Source: an uncultured Paracoccaceae bacterium (lineage in GTDB: Bacteria; Pseudomonadota; Alphaproteobacteria; Rhodobacterales; Rhodobacteraceae). Taken from it: 64,000 nucleotides of DNA. Made by a program: the position numbers and the translations under genes. This document shows positions 9,583 through 16,662 of this stretch, piece by piece (position 1 is the first letter of the stretch; every line of letters begins with the position of its first letter). The notes under the pieces were generated by a model. That model did not search any database. It was given only the letters and a program-made list of their open reading frames with translations, and was not told the origin of the DNA. The stretch covers positions 1,743,777 to 1,807,776 of the forward strand of contig CANLVP010000001.1 of the NCBI GenBank assembly GCA_947494675.1. Direction: 5' to 3'.

Positions 9583-10456
9583 TGCCGCGCCGGTGGGCCT
9601 TGCGGTAGGCCCTTGGCGTCATGCCGCGCAGCCGCACAAAGTGGCGGTTGAAATTGGCCTGCGAGGCATATCCGACCTCATGTGAAATGATACCAATCGG
9701 CGTGTCAGAGGCGGTGAGCCGCGCGCAAGCCTCGCCGATGCGCAGGTTGGTCAGATAGTCGGAAATGTTGCTGTCCATGTGCTTGCGGAACATGCGGTGC
9801 AGGCCCGAGGGGCTGAGTGCGGCGACCGCGGCAAGGTCTTCAAGACGCACATCACCAGTGTAATTGGCGTGCAGGTAATTGAGGATGCGATCGATCCGCA
9901 TGTTGCTGTCCCGGGTCACAGCCGTGAGCGAGGCGAGCGGGGTTGCTTCGTCGTCGCTGGCCAATTGCCGCAGCAATTCCAGCAGGATCGTAAAGCCGTC
10001 TTGCGGCGGCTGCGCAAAGAGCTGCGCGATCATCGGGCGCGCGCGCAGCGCATGGCCTTTGGAAAAGGCCAACCCGCGCCGCGCCCGTTCCGCAAGGGTC
10101 AGCAAAGCGCCAAGCTCTGGCGCGCTTTGCCCCATGTCGACCAGCCAGTCGCGGTCGAACCACAGTACCATCGCGGCAAAGGGTTGATCAGGGTCCAGCC
10201 GTTCGTCCGACACCCAGGAATGCGGCATGTTCGGCCCGACCAGGGCAAGGTCGCCATCAGTGAAGGACGACACGCCATCCCCGACAAACCGCTGGCCCCG
10301 GCAATTGAGCGTCAGGGTCAATTCCATCTCGGGATGGTGGTGCCACAGAAACGGAATGCCGTTCTCAAGCCGCCGATCAAGCCGCTGCCATGACAGATGC
10401 GTGCGCCGTGGCACGACCTCACGGATTGAGCCGTTATGTGAGCCGATGTCGACCAT
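9575..10456 (-). CDS. AraC-family transcriptional regulator
   Basis: A 293-residue regulator. Residues 1-170 form a cupin-like sensor domain ('PFLWHHHPEMELTL', 'DGDLALVGPNMPHSW'), and the C-terminal 100 residues carry two helix-turn-helix motifs ('VRLEDLAAVAALSPSGLHRMF' in parts; 'IGIISHEVGYASQANFNRHF'). A TTG at 10474 would add six residues; ATG 10456 is preferred. It is divergent from the phytanoyl-CoA-dioxygenase-type gene, with about 100 bases between the two starts, the usual arrangement for a regulator and its target. The effector is unknown. Confidence 0.9.
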   Translation of the reverse strand: MVDIGSHNGSIREVVPRRTHLSWQRLDRRLENGIPFLWHHHPEMELTLTLNCRGQRFVGDGVSSFTDGDLALVGPNMPHSWVSDERLDPDQPFAAMVLWFDRDWLVDMGQSAPELGALLTLAERARRGLAFSKGHALRARPMIAQLFAQPPQDGFTILLELLRQLASDDEATPLASLTAVTRDSNMRIDRILNYLHANYTGDVRLEDLAAVAALSPSGLHRMFRKHMDSNISDYLTNLRIGEACARLTASDTPIGIISHEVGYASQANFNRHFVRLRGMTPRAYRKAHRRGIS

Positions 10457-10554
10457 GACGCCAATATAATACAACTATTGTCCCGAAATCGACCACTTTG
10501 ACGGATGGCGCGCGCATATCCTGTCTCAAACCGACCCAGTTGAAGGAGCGCAAG
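10457..10554. promoter_or_regulatory. Divergent promoter region between araC-type and phyH-type genes
   Basis: This 98-base gap separates two divergent genes and must hold both promoters. A TATAAT (10465-10470) is visible on the plus strand inside an A+T-rich patch, but no good -35 box lies 17 bases upstream, so the exact promoter is uncertain. A GGAG site (10544-10547) serves the plus-strand gene. Confidence 0.4.
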
Positions 10555-11487
10555 ATGTCACCGGACGACGTAAGAGACCACCACCCCACCGCGCAGGCGA
10601 CAACACCGCTGCATCTGATCCAAAAGCAATTACCGCTGCGCGTGATGTCTGAGGCGGATTGGGCGCATTGGACCACCAAGGGCTACATCATCATCCGGCA
10701 GGCGGTGCCGCAGGCCAATGTGGAACGGCTGGCCAAGGTGCTTTGGGCGTTTGACGAAAAGGACCCGGACAATCCCGATACCTGGGATGCGCCGCAACGG
10801 CGTGAGCACAAGATGAAAGAGCTCAACAACACCGGGATGCTGGAAATCTACAACCACCAAGCCCTTTGGGATAACCGGATGGAGCAGCGGGTCTATGACG
10901 TGTTCGTCGATATCTGGGACCGGACCGACCTTTGGGTCACGATTGACCGCGCGAACCTTAATCCGCCCAAAAAGGTCAAAGGCAACCCCGATGGCTTTGT
11001 GCATTGGGACGTGGACACATCGCTTGATCCGCTACCCATCGGGGTGCAGGGCGTGCTGAGCCTGATGCCGCAGGATGCACAAACCGGGGGCTTTCAATGC
11101 GTGCCTTACCTGTTTGAGCATTTCGAGGATTGGAAGGCGACGCAGCCTGCGGACCGCGACCCGATGCATCCCGATATGACCGGTCTGACGCGCGAGAATA
11201 TCGAGATGGACCCCGGTGATCTGCTGATCTTTAACTCCCTGCTGGCCCATGGCGTGCGCCCCAACCATTCGGACAATCGGCCGCGCATGGCGCAATATAT
11301 CTCAATGCACCCCGCAGAGCCGGAAAATCTGGCGGAACGCAACGAACGTATCCGGCTGTGGCGCGAACAGGATCACCCGCAGCGCGACGCCTTTCCCGGC
11401 GATCCCAGAGACTGGGAAAAGAAAAACGCAGAAGTGGCGGTATTGACGGAGCTGGGTGAAAAGTTGCTGGGCGCACGGGACTGGTAG
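10555..11487 (+). CDS. Phytanoyl-CoA dioxygenase (PhyH)-family oxygenase
   Basis: A 310-residue Fe(II)/2-oxoglutarate-dependent dioxygenase. The iron triad is visible: H150 and D152 in 'FVHWDVDTS' and H232 in 'LLAHGVRPNHS'; an Arg near residue 242-244 ('DNRPRMAQY') would bind 2-oxoglutarate. A TTG upstream is in frame, but ATG 10555 follows a clear GAAGGAG site. PhyH relatives hydroxylate small molecules such as ectoine, phytanoyl-CoA or secondary metabolites; the substrate here cannot be told. The divergent AraC gene is its probable regulator. It converges on the gamma-glutamyltransferase gene 19 bases downstream. Confidence 0.88.
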   Translation: MSPDDVRDHHPTAQATTPLHLIQKQLPLRVMSEADWAHWTTKGYIIIRQAVPQANVERLAKVLWAFDEKDPDNPDTWDAPQRREHKMKELNNTGMLEIYNHQALWDNRMEQRVYDVFVDIWDRTDLWVTIDRANLNPPKKVKGNPDGFVHWDVDTSLDPLPIGVQGVLSLMPQDAQTGGFQCVPYLFEHFEDWKATQPADRDPMHPDMTGLTRENIEMDPGDLLIFNSLLAHGVRPNHSDNRPRMAQYISMHPAEPENLAERNERIRLWREQDHPQRDAFPGDPRDWEKKNAEVAVLTELGEKLLGARDW

Positions 11488-11506
11488 GGGGACGCGACGC
11501 CCCGAC

Positions 11507-13084
11507 CTAATACCCCAGCGCGCAGCCGTCTTTGCGCGGGTCTGATCCGCCGACCAGCACGCCGTCTTCGCCCACTAGGATCGCTTGCGCGCCACCAATG
11601 GCGGTGGGCGGGGCGACGATAGTGTGGCCCAGCTCTGCCAGATCCTGTTTGACCGCATCGGAATAGCCATTCTCGACCCGCAACTCTCCGTTCTCGACAA
11701 AGCAGCGGGGGGCGTCGATGGCGGCCTGCGGGTCCATGCCGAAATCGGTGATATTGCTGACGAACCGCGCGTGGCCGGTGGATTGATACTGCCCGCCCAT
11801 GACGCCAAAGGGCATATGCAGCTTGCCACCGCGCCGTAGCATTGCAGGGATGATCGTGTGCATCGGGCGCTTGCCCGGCCCGGCCTCATTCGGGTGGCCG
11901 GGGGTCAGGTTGAACCCCGCGCCGCGGTTATGGAAGAGCACGCCGTAATCCTCTGACGCGATGCCAGAGCCGAAGCCATGGAAGATCGAATAGATCAGCG
12001 AGACAGCCATGCGGTCGCGGTCCACCACGGTGATATAGATGGTGTCCTTGTGCACGGCCTCCGCCAGTGGTTCGCCCACGGGCAGCGCGCGGCGCGGGTC
12101 GATCAGAGCGGCCAGATCGGCGGCGGTTTGTTCTGACAACAAGTGATCCAGCCGGGTCATATGGTCGGGATCGGCCAGAAAGCGGTTGCGGGCGTCATAG
12201 GCGAGCTTCGTCGCTTCCGCCTCAATGTGCGCGCGTTTGCTGCCAAAGGGGTCCATGGCCGCGATGTCGAAATGTTTGAGGATGTTCAGCAGCAGGATCG
12301 CCGCGGCGCCCTGACCGTTGGGCGGATGTTCCAGCAGTTCCAGCCCGGCATAGCCGCCGGTGATCGGGGCGACATAGTCCGCCCTTTGGGTCGCGAAATC
12401 GTCCAGCGTATGGGTCCCGCCCAGCGATTGCAGGGTATTGACCATATCCTCGGCCACGGGGCCTTCGTAGAAACCGGCGCGGCCTTCGGAGGCAATCTCG
12501 CGCAGGGCCTTGGCCTGACGCGGGGCGCGGAACATCTGGCCGGGGCGGGGAATGGCCCCGTTCAGCAGGAAATCCTCCTTGGCGCGGCCCTGCAGCTTGG
12601 CGACATCCTGCGCCCAATCCGCAGCCACGCGGGGCGCGACAGGCACGCCCGCCTCGGCGTAGTGGATCGTGGGGGCGAGCAGGGTCTTGAGGCCGAGCTT
12701 TCCCCAATCCGCGGACAGCTGGCAAAAGGCATCAACGGCCCCCGGCACCGTGATTGCGGCAGGATCATAAAGCGGCATGGTGGCATGGCCGTTGGCGCGC
12801 AGCACATCGGGCGAAAACCCCGCAGGCGCGCGGCCAGAGCCGTTCATCGCGTGAACCTCATCACCGCCGGGCGGGGTGAACAGCACAAAGCAATCGCCGC
12901 CGATGCCGGTCATCTGTGGCTCGCACAGTCCCAGCAGCACAGCGCCCGCGATGGCGGCGTCCATGGCGTTGCCGCCCGATTCCAACATCTGCACGGCGAC
13001 CTTCGCGGCCAAAGGGTGCGAGGTCGCGCACATGCCATTGGTGGCATAAACAGCAGAACGGCCGGGTTTGTGAAAGTCGCGCAT
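11507..13084 (-). CDS. ggt: Gamma-glutamyltransferase family protein
   Basis: A 525-residue member of the N-terminal-nucleophile gamma-glutamyltransferase family. The N terminus has 'ATSHPLAAKVAVQMLESGGNA' (in parts) and 'GGDCFVLF'. The autoprocessing site is 'KDTIYITVVDRD': T348 aligns with the catalytic Thr, but the next residues are I-Y where classical enzymes have T-H, so specificity may differ. 'FGSGI' and 'KRPMHTIIPAM' follow as expected. No signal peptide is evident from ATG 13084, so it may be cytoplasmic, as in many acylase-like members. It would cleave gamma-glutamyl amides or related acyl amides. A longer in-frame start exists but lacks a ribosome site. Confidence 0.88.
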   Translation of the reverse strand: MRDFHKPGRSAVYATNGMCATSHPLAAKVAVQMLESGGNAMDAAIAGAVLLGLCEPQMTGIGGDCFVLFTPPGGDEVHAMNGSGRAPAGFSPDVLRANGHATMPLYDPAAITVPGAVDAFCQLSADWGKLGLKTLLAPTIHYAEAGVPVAPRVAADWAQDVAKLQGRAKEDFLLNGAIPRPGQMFRAPRQAKALREIASEGRAGFYEGPVAEDMVNTLQSLGGTHTLDDFATQRADYVAPITGGYAGLELLEHPPNGQGAAAILLLNILKHFDIAAMDPFGSKRAHIEAEATKLAYDARNRFLADPDHMTRLDHLLSEQTAADLAALIDPRRALPVGEPLAEAVHKDTIYITVVDRDRMAVSLIYSIFHGFGSGIASEDYGVLFHNRGAGFNLTPGHPNEAGPGKRPMHTIIPAMLRRGGKLHMPFGVMGGQYQSTGHARFVSNITDFGMDPQAAIDAPRCFVENGELRVENGYSDAVKQDLAELGHTIVAPPTAIGGAQAILVGEDGVLVGGSDPRKDGCALGY

Positions 13085-13331
13085 GGATATCCCCCTGATC
13101 TTGCTTGCGCAAACTAGGCCAAACGGCAGGGGATGCAATGGAGGGGAAGTTCCGGCGCCGCCCAACTGGGTGGGGGCTATGACTGAGCGACGCCGGATGA
13201 GCCTATGCAGCTACGGGTTCTGTTTCGCGTGGCGCTGTGGCGGCGGCATGACCCGATTGCGGCACTTTGTGGGCTTTCCAAGGGTGGTTCGGCGGCGTAG
13301 CTTTTGGGCAGCAACCAGAGGGGGCAGAACC

Positions 13332-14480
13332 ATGCGCGACGTTGTGATCAAAGGGGCGGCCCGGACGCCGATGGGCGGGTTTCAGGGCGTCTTTGCCGGG
13401 GTCGATGCGCCCACGTTGGGCGGGGCCGCGATCAAGGCCGCGATGGTGCAGGCCGGGGTCGCCACGGTGGACGAGGTGCTGATGGGCTGCGTGCTGCCAG
13501 CGGGGCAGGGGCAGGCACCCGCGCGGCAGGCGGGCTTTGCCGCCGGGCTGGGCGAGGACGTGCCGGCAACGACGCTTAACAAGATGTGCGGGTCGGGGAT
13601 GAAGGCCGCGATGATGGCCTTTGACCAGATCGCGCTGGGCAGTGCGGATGTAATGATCGCGGGCGGCATGGAGAGCATGACGCAGGCCCCTTATCTGATG
13701 CCGAAAATGCGCGGCGGGGCGCGGATCGGCCATCAGGAAGTGGTGGATTCGATGTTTCTGGACGGGTTGGAGGACGCCTATGACAAGGGGCGCCTGATGG
13801 GCACATTCGCCGAAGATTGCGCGGAAAAGTTCCAATTCACCCGCGAGGCGCAGGATCAATATGCGATTGGCTCGCTCGACAACGCCTTGGCGGCGGAACG
13901 GTCCGGGGCGTTTGATGCGGAAATCGCGCCGGTAACGGTGCATGCGCGCCACGGGGAAGAGGTGATTACCCACGACGAACAACCCGGCAAGGCACGGCCG
14001 GAAAAGATCCCGATGCTCAAACCCGCGTTTCGCAAGGACGGTTCGGTGACGGCGGCCAATGCGTCAAGCATCTCAGACGGGGCGGCGGCACTGGTGCTTG
14101 GAACGGGCAAGGGCCGCGCCCGCATTTTGGGCCACGCCAGCCACGCGCAAGCGCCGGGCTGGTTCACCACAGCGCCGGTCCCTGCAGCGCAAAAACTGCT
14201 GAAGCGGATCGGCTGGGCGGTGGATGACGTGGACCTGTGGGAGGTCAACGAGGCCTTTGCCGTGGTGCCCATGGCCTTCATGGCAGAGATGGGCGTGGCC
14301 CGAGACAAGATCAACGTGAACGGCGGGGCCTGTGCGCTGGGCCATCCGATCGGGGCGTCCGGTGCGCGGATCATCGTGACGCTGTTGAATGCGCTTGAGA
14401 CCCGTGGGTTGCAGCGCGGTGTCGCAGCGATTTGTATTGGCGGCGGCGAAGGCACGGCCATCGCTATTGAACGGACGTAG
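13332..14480 (+). CDS. Thiolase (acetyl-CoA C-acetyltransferase family)
   Basis: A 382-residue thiolase. All catalytic parts are present: nucleophile C86 in 'NKMCGSGMK', H338 in 'GGACALGHPIGASG' and C368 in 'CIGGGEG'. It condenses two acyl-CoA units or cleaves 3-ketoacyl-CoA with CoA. It is about ten residues shorter than the usual 392, the gap falling around residues 230-285, which still keeps the domain borders. ATG 13332 has a 'GAGGGGGC' site and fits the family start, though the frame remains open upstream. The gene is divergent from the gamma-glutamyltransferase gene with 247 bases between them; no clear operator was seen there. Confidence 0.92.
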   Translation: MRDVVIKGAARTPMGGFQGVFAGVDAPTLGGAAIKAAMVQAGVATVDEVLMGCVLPAGQGQAPARQAGFAAGLGEDVPATTLNKMCGSGMKAAMMAFDQIALGSADVMIAGGMESMTQAPYLMPKMRGGARIGHQEVVDSMFLDGLEDAYDKGRLMGTFAEDCAEKFQFTREAQDQYAIGSLDNALAAERSGAFDAEIAPVTVHARHGEEVITHDEQPGKARPEKIPMLKPAFRKDGSVTAANASSISDGAAALVLGTGKGRARILGHASHAQAPGWFTTAPVPAAQKLLKRIGWAVDDVDLWEVNEAFAVVPMAFMAEMGVARDKINVNGGACALGHPIGASGARIIVTLLNALETRGLQRGVAAICIGGGEGTAIAIERT

Positions 14481-14485
14481 CGGGG

Positions 14486-14506
14486 CAAATTCTGGCACAG
14501 AATTTG
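14486..14506. repeat. Perfect tight hairpin 1 (9-bp stem, 3-base loop)
   Basis: CAAATTCTG (14486-14494) and CAGAATTTG (14498-14506) are perfect reverse complements with only three bases between them. It starts five bases after the thiolase stop. No T-run follows. It may be an operator, an mRNA hairpin or half of a two-part element with the next hairpin. Confidence 0.6.
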
Positions 14507-14510
14507 ACAT

Positions 14511-14531
14511 CAGACTTTCTGTGAAAGTCTG
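14511..14531. repeat. Perfect tight hairpin 2 (9-bp stem, 3-base loop)
   Basis: CAGACTTTC (14511-14519) and GAAAGTCTG (14523-14531) form a second perfect 9/3/9 palindrome, four bases after the first one and seventeen bases before the TTG start of the methionine-sulfoxide reductase. The matching geometry of the two elements suggests a shared function. Confidence 0.6.
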
Positions 14532-14548
14532 GGCGCGAGGAGGATTAG

Positions 14549-15001
14549 TTGCGGATTGATTATGATGACCTGCGCAAGGTGTTGGCGGCGCTGACAGCGG
14601 GCGAGGATGATGTAGTTGCACTCATGGCGACCGTCGCCTGCGAGGTGCACCACCGCGATGATCGATTTGACTGGACGGGGTTCTACCGTGTCGTAGCGCC
14701 TGAATTGCTCAAGATCGGGCCCTATCAGGGCGGCCACGGATGCCTCGTGATCCCGTTTGCGCGGGGTGTTTGCGGCGCGGCAGCACGCACAGGCGCGGTG
14801 CAATTGGTGGACGACGTGGAGGCTTTTGACGGCCATATCGCCTGCGCCTCTTCGACCCGGTCAGAACTTGTTTTGCCGGTGTGGAACATGGCGGGTGATC
14901 TGCTGGGCGTCTTTGATATCGACAGCGATCAACCGGCTGCATTTGACGCCGATGACGCCGCCGCCCTGACGGCGATTTTGGCCGAGGTCTTTGCCCGCTG
15001 A
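14549..15001 (+). CDS. msrC: Free methionine-(R)-sulfoxide reductase (GAF domain)
   Basis: A 150-residue single GAF-domain protein. It reduces free L-methionine-(R)-sulfoxide in the cytoplasm, using thioredoxin for turnover. The three cysteines of the family are at C65, C75 and C99; their spacing (10 and 24) is exactly that of E. coli fRMsr C84, C94, C118. Other marks are 'DWTGFY', 'IGPYQGGHGC', 'GVCG', 'GHIACAS' and 'LGVFDIDS'. The start is TTG 14549, set by a strong AGGAGG at 14538-14543. Two perfect hairpins lie just upstream. Placed beside methionine/one-carbon genes, it fits protection of the methionine pool. Confidence 0.93.
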   Translation: MRIDYDDLRKVLAALTAGEDDVVALMATVACEVHHRDDRFDWTGFYRVVAPELLKIGPYQGGHGCLVIPFARGVCGAAARTGAVQLVDDVEAFDGHIACASSTRSELVLPVWNMAGDLLGVFDIDSDQPAAFDADDAAALTAILAEVFAR

Positions 15002-15019
15002 TTTTTCACATTCCATCCA

Positions 15020-15066
15020 TGAAATTTTGCTTTGGAATTTCACGAAACTGCGGCAGTATGAAATTC
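15020..15066. promoter_or_regulatory. Repeated TGAAATT boxes, candidate autoregulatory operator
   Basis: TGAAATT at 15020-15026, its inverse AATTTCA at 15036-15042, and TGAAATTC at 15059-15066 lie in an A+T-rich 90-base gap just upstream of the XRE-cupin regulator gene. A weaker TCACAT/ATGTGA pair (15006-15011, 15081-15086) frames them. I infer that the regulator binds here. Confidence 0.4.
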
Positions 15067-15092
15067 GAACGGATTTTTTCATGTGAGTCGCA

Positions 15093-15662
15093 ATGCTGCA
15101 CGATCTGCCAAAAGATGCCCGGACGCTTGGCGCGGACCTGCGGGCATTGCGCAAGGCGCGTGGGCTGACGCTGCATGATCTGGCCGAGGCACTGGGGCGC
15201 TCAGTTGGCTGGCTCAGCCAGGTAGAACGCGACATTTCGCAGCCCGATGTGGACGATCTGCGCAGCCTCGCCAAGGTGCTGGATGTTTCCATCTCAAGCC
15301 TCTTTCGCGTTGCTGCCGCACCCGGTGAAGAGGGTCATATCGTGCGGCGCGATGCGCGGCGGCCCATTGGCAATCGCGCGGCGGGACTGGTCGAGGAACT
15401 GCTGTCTCCTGATCTGACGGATGACTTTGAGGTCGTGCATTCTACCTTTGCCCCCGGTGCGGTCATGACGCAGGCGGTGACGCGGGCCACGCAAGAGCTG
15501 GGCTATGTCATCTCGGGCCGGATGGATGTCTGGATTGACGGCACAAAATTCGATGTGGGTGCGGGCGACAGTTTCCGCATCAAAGGCACGGCCTATCGCT
15601 GGGCCAACCCCCATGACGCCCCTTGCGTGGTGATCTGGGTCATTGCTCCGCCGGTGTATTGA
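15093..15662 (+). CDS. XRE-family regulator with C-terminal cupin
   Basis: A 189-residue regulator. Residues 10-65 are an XRE helix-turn-helix ('LTLHDLAEALGRSVGWLSQVE' in parts, 'ISQPDVDDLRSLAKVL'), and residues 110-187 a cupin beta-barrel ('LGYVISGRMDVWIDG', 'GDSFRIKGTAYRW'). Such proteins sense small molecules and usually regulate amino-acid or amine catabolism. It heads a closely packed series: its TGA overlaps the ATG of the LysE gene, and five further genes follow, ending with dimethylglycine/sarcosine-type dehydrogenases. I infer it regulates this series. TGAAATT-type repeats upstream are candidate binding sites. Confidence 0.9.
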   Translation: MLHDLPKDARTLGADLRALRKARGLTLHDLAEALGRSVGWLSQVERDISQPDVDDLRSLAKVLDVSISSLFRVAAAPGEEGHIVRRDARRPIGNRAAGLVEELLSPDLTDDFEVVHSTFAPGAVMTQAVTRATQELGYVISGRMDVWIDGTKFDVGAGDSFRIKGTAYRWANPHDAPCVVIWVIAPPVY

Positions 15663-16279
15663 TGACGTTTGAGGGATGGATCATATTCGCGACCTTCTGG
15701 CTGGTCTTTGTCACCACGCCGGGGCCAAACGCGGTCAATTGCATCACCAATGGCATGACGCTGGGCTTTCGCCGCAGCCTGCCGGGCGTGGCCGCGATCC
15801 TGTGTCAGGCGAGCCTGTTTCTGGCCCTGTCGGCGGCCGGAGTAACGGCGCTGCTGGTCGCCTCACCCACCTTGTTCTGGTGGGTCAAGCTGGCGGGTGC
15901 TGGCTGGCTGATCTGGCTGGGGTTGCGCGGCTGGATGACGGCGCATCTGCCGCCAAAGCCCGCAACGACGGGTGGTTCAGTGTTCTGGCGCGCCTTCATA
16001 GTGGCCACGATCAACCCCAAATCCGTCGCAGGCTACCTTGCCGCGTTCAGCCAGTTTGTGCAGCCCGATGCGCCTATCGCCGCGCAGATGTGGGTGATCG
16101 TGCCCACCGCGCTGACCCTGACGGCCTGCAGTTACCTGACCTACACCGGTCTTGGTGCGGGGCTTGGCCGCGCTGCCTTGGGTGCTGTCTTCAACGTCTG
16201 GCTGCGCCGCGTGCTGGCCAGCTGCTTTATCGTCTACGGGCTGCTTTTGGGCAGTGCCGCAACACCGGGGAGGGCGTGA
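15662..16279 (+). CDS. LysE/RhtB-family amino-acid exporter
   Basis: A 205-residue inner-membrane protein with six hydrophobic segments. The family mark 'TPGPNAVNCITNGM' is at residues 19-32, and 'NPKSVAGYLAAF' follows in the second half. LysE/RhtB proteins export amino acids or related metabolites. ATG 15662 overlaps the stop of the upstream regulator, and the stop overlaps the start of the next gene, so the genes are coupled. In this setting export of methionine, homoserine-type compounds or glycine derivatives is possible, but the substrate is not shown by the sequence. Confidence 0.9.
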   Translation: MTFEGWIIFATFWLVFVTTPGPNAVNCITNGMTLGFRRSLPGVAAILCQASLFLALSAAGVTALLVASPTLFWWVKLAGAGWLIWLGLRGWMTAHLPPKPATTGGSVFWRAFIVATINPKSVAGYLAAFSQFVQPDAPIAAQMWVIVPTALTLTACSYLTYTGLGAGLGRAALGAVFNVWLRRVLASCFIVYGLLLGSAATPGRA

Positions 16280-16662
16280 TGTTCAAAGGATCCTGCCTGT
16301 GTGATGGCGTGACGTTCCAGGCGGCAAAAGCCGCCCGTGACCCGGCGGCCTGCCATTGCGGGCAATGCCGCAAGCTGTCGGGGCATTACTGGGCCAGCGT
16401 GCAGGTTCTTGACGGCGATCTGACGGTGCAGGGCGATGTCCGCTGGTATCAATCCAGCGCCGACGCCAAGCGCGGTTTTTGCCCCACATGCGGCGCGTTC
16501 CTGTTCTGGAAATCCGACGCCGATCCCGACACCGGCGTCAGTCTGGGGGCCGTTGATGGCCCGACCGGGCTGCGCCTGACCCGACACATCTTTACCGCCG
16601 ATAAGGGCGATTATTACGACATTCCGGGCGAGCGCCCGCAGGAGGAGCAAAAGAATGGCTGA
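16279..16662 (+). CDS. GFA-family zinc protein (CENP-V/GFA)
   Basis: A 127-residue protein with the zinc-binding pattern of the glutathione-dependent formaldehyde-activating (GFA) family: C6 and C8 in 'GSCLCDG', C25, C27 and C30 in 'CHCGQC', and 'FCPTCGAFL'. Several relatives bind glutathione-type adducts, but most are uncharacterised. Next to dehydrogenases that release formaldehyde equivalents from N-methyl groups, a role in handling formaldehyde is attractive, though only inferred. Its end overlaps the next gene by 8 bases. A second, different GFA gene is at 34213-34641. Confidence 0.88.
   Translation: MFKGSCLCDGVTFQAAKAARDPAACHCGQCRKLSGHYWASVQVLDGDLTVQGDVRWYQSSADAKRGFCPTCGAFLFWKSDADPDTGVSLGAVDGPTGLRLTRHIFTADKGDYYDIPGERPQEEQKNG

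Noticed and set aside
10465..10470. TATAAT as a defined promoter for the PhyH-type gene
   Set aside because: No acceptable -35 box lies 15-19 bases upstream and the site overlaps the AraC start region, so I kept only a general promoter region.
16263..16654. Glycine or SAM-type riboswitch ahead of the methyl-amine dehydrogenase genes
   Set aside because: Genes in this series are packed with overlaps or gaps of a few bases, leaving no room for a riboswitch; the only free leader (15002-15092) has DNA-type repeats instead.
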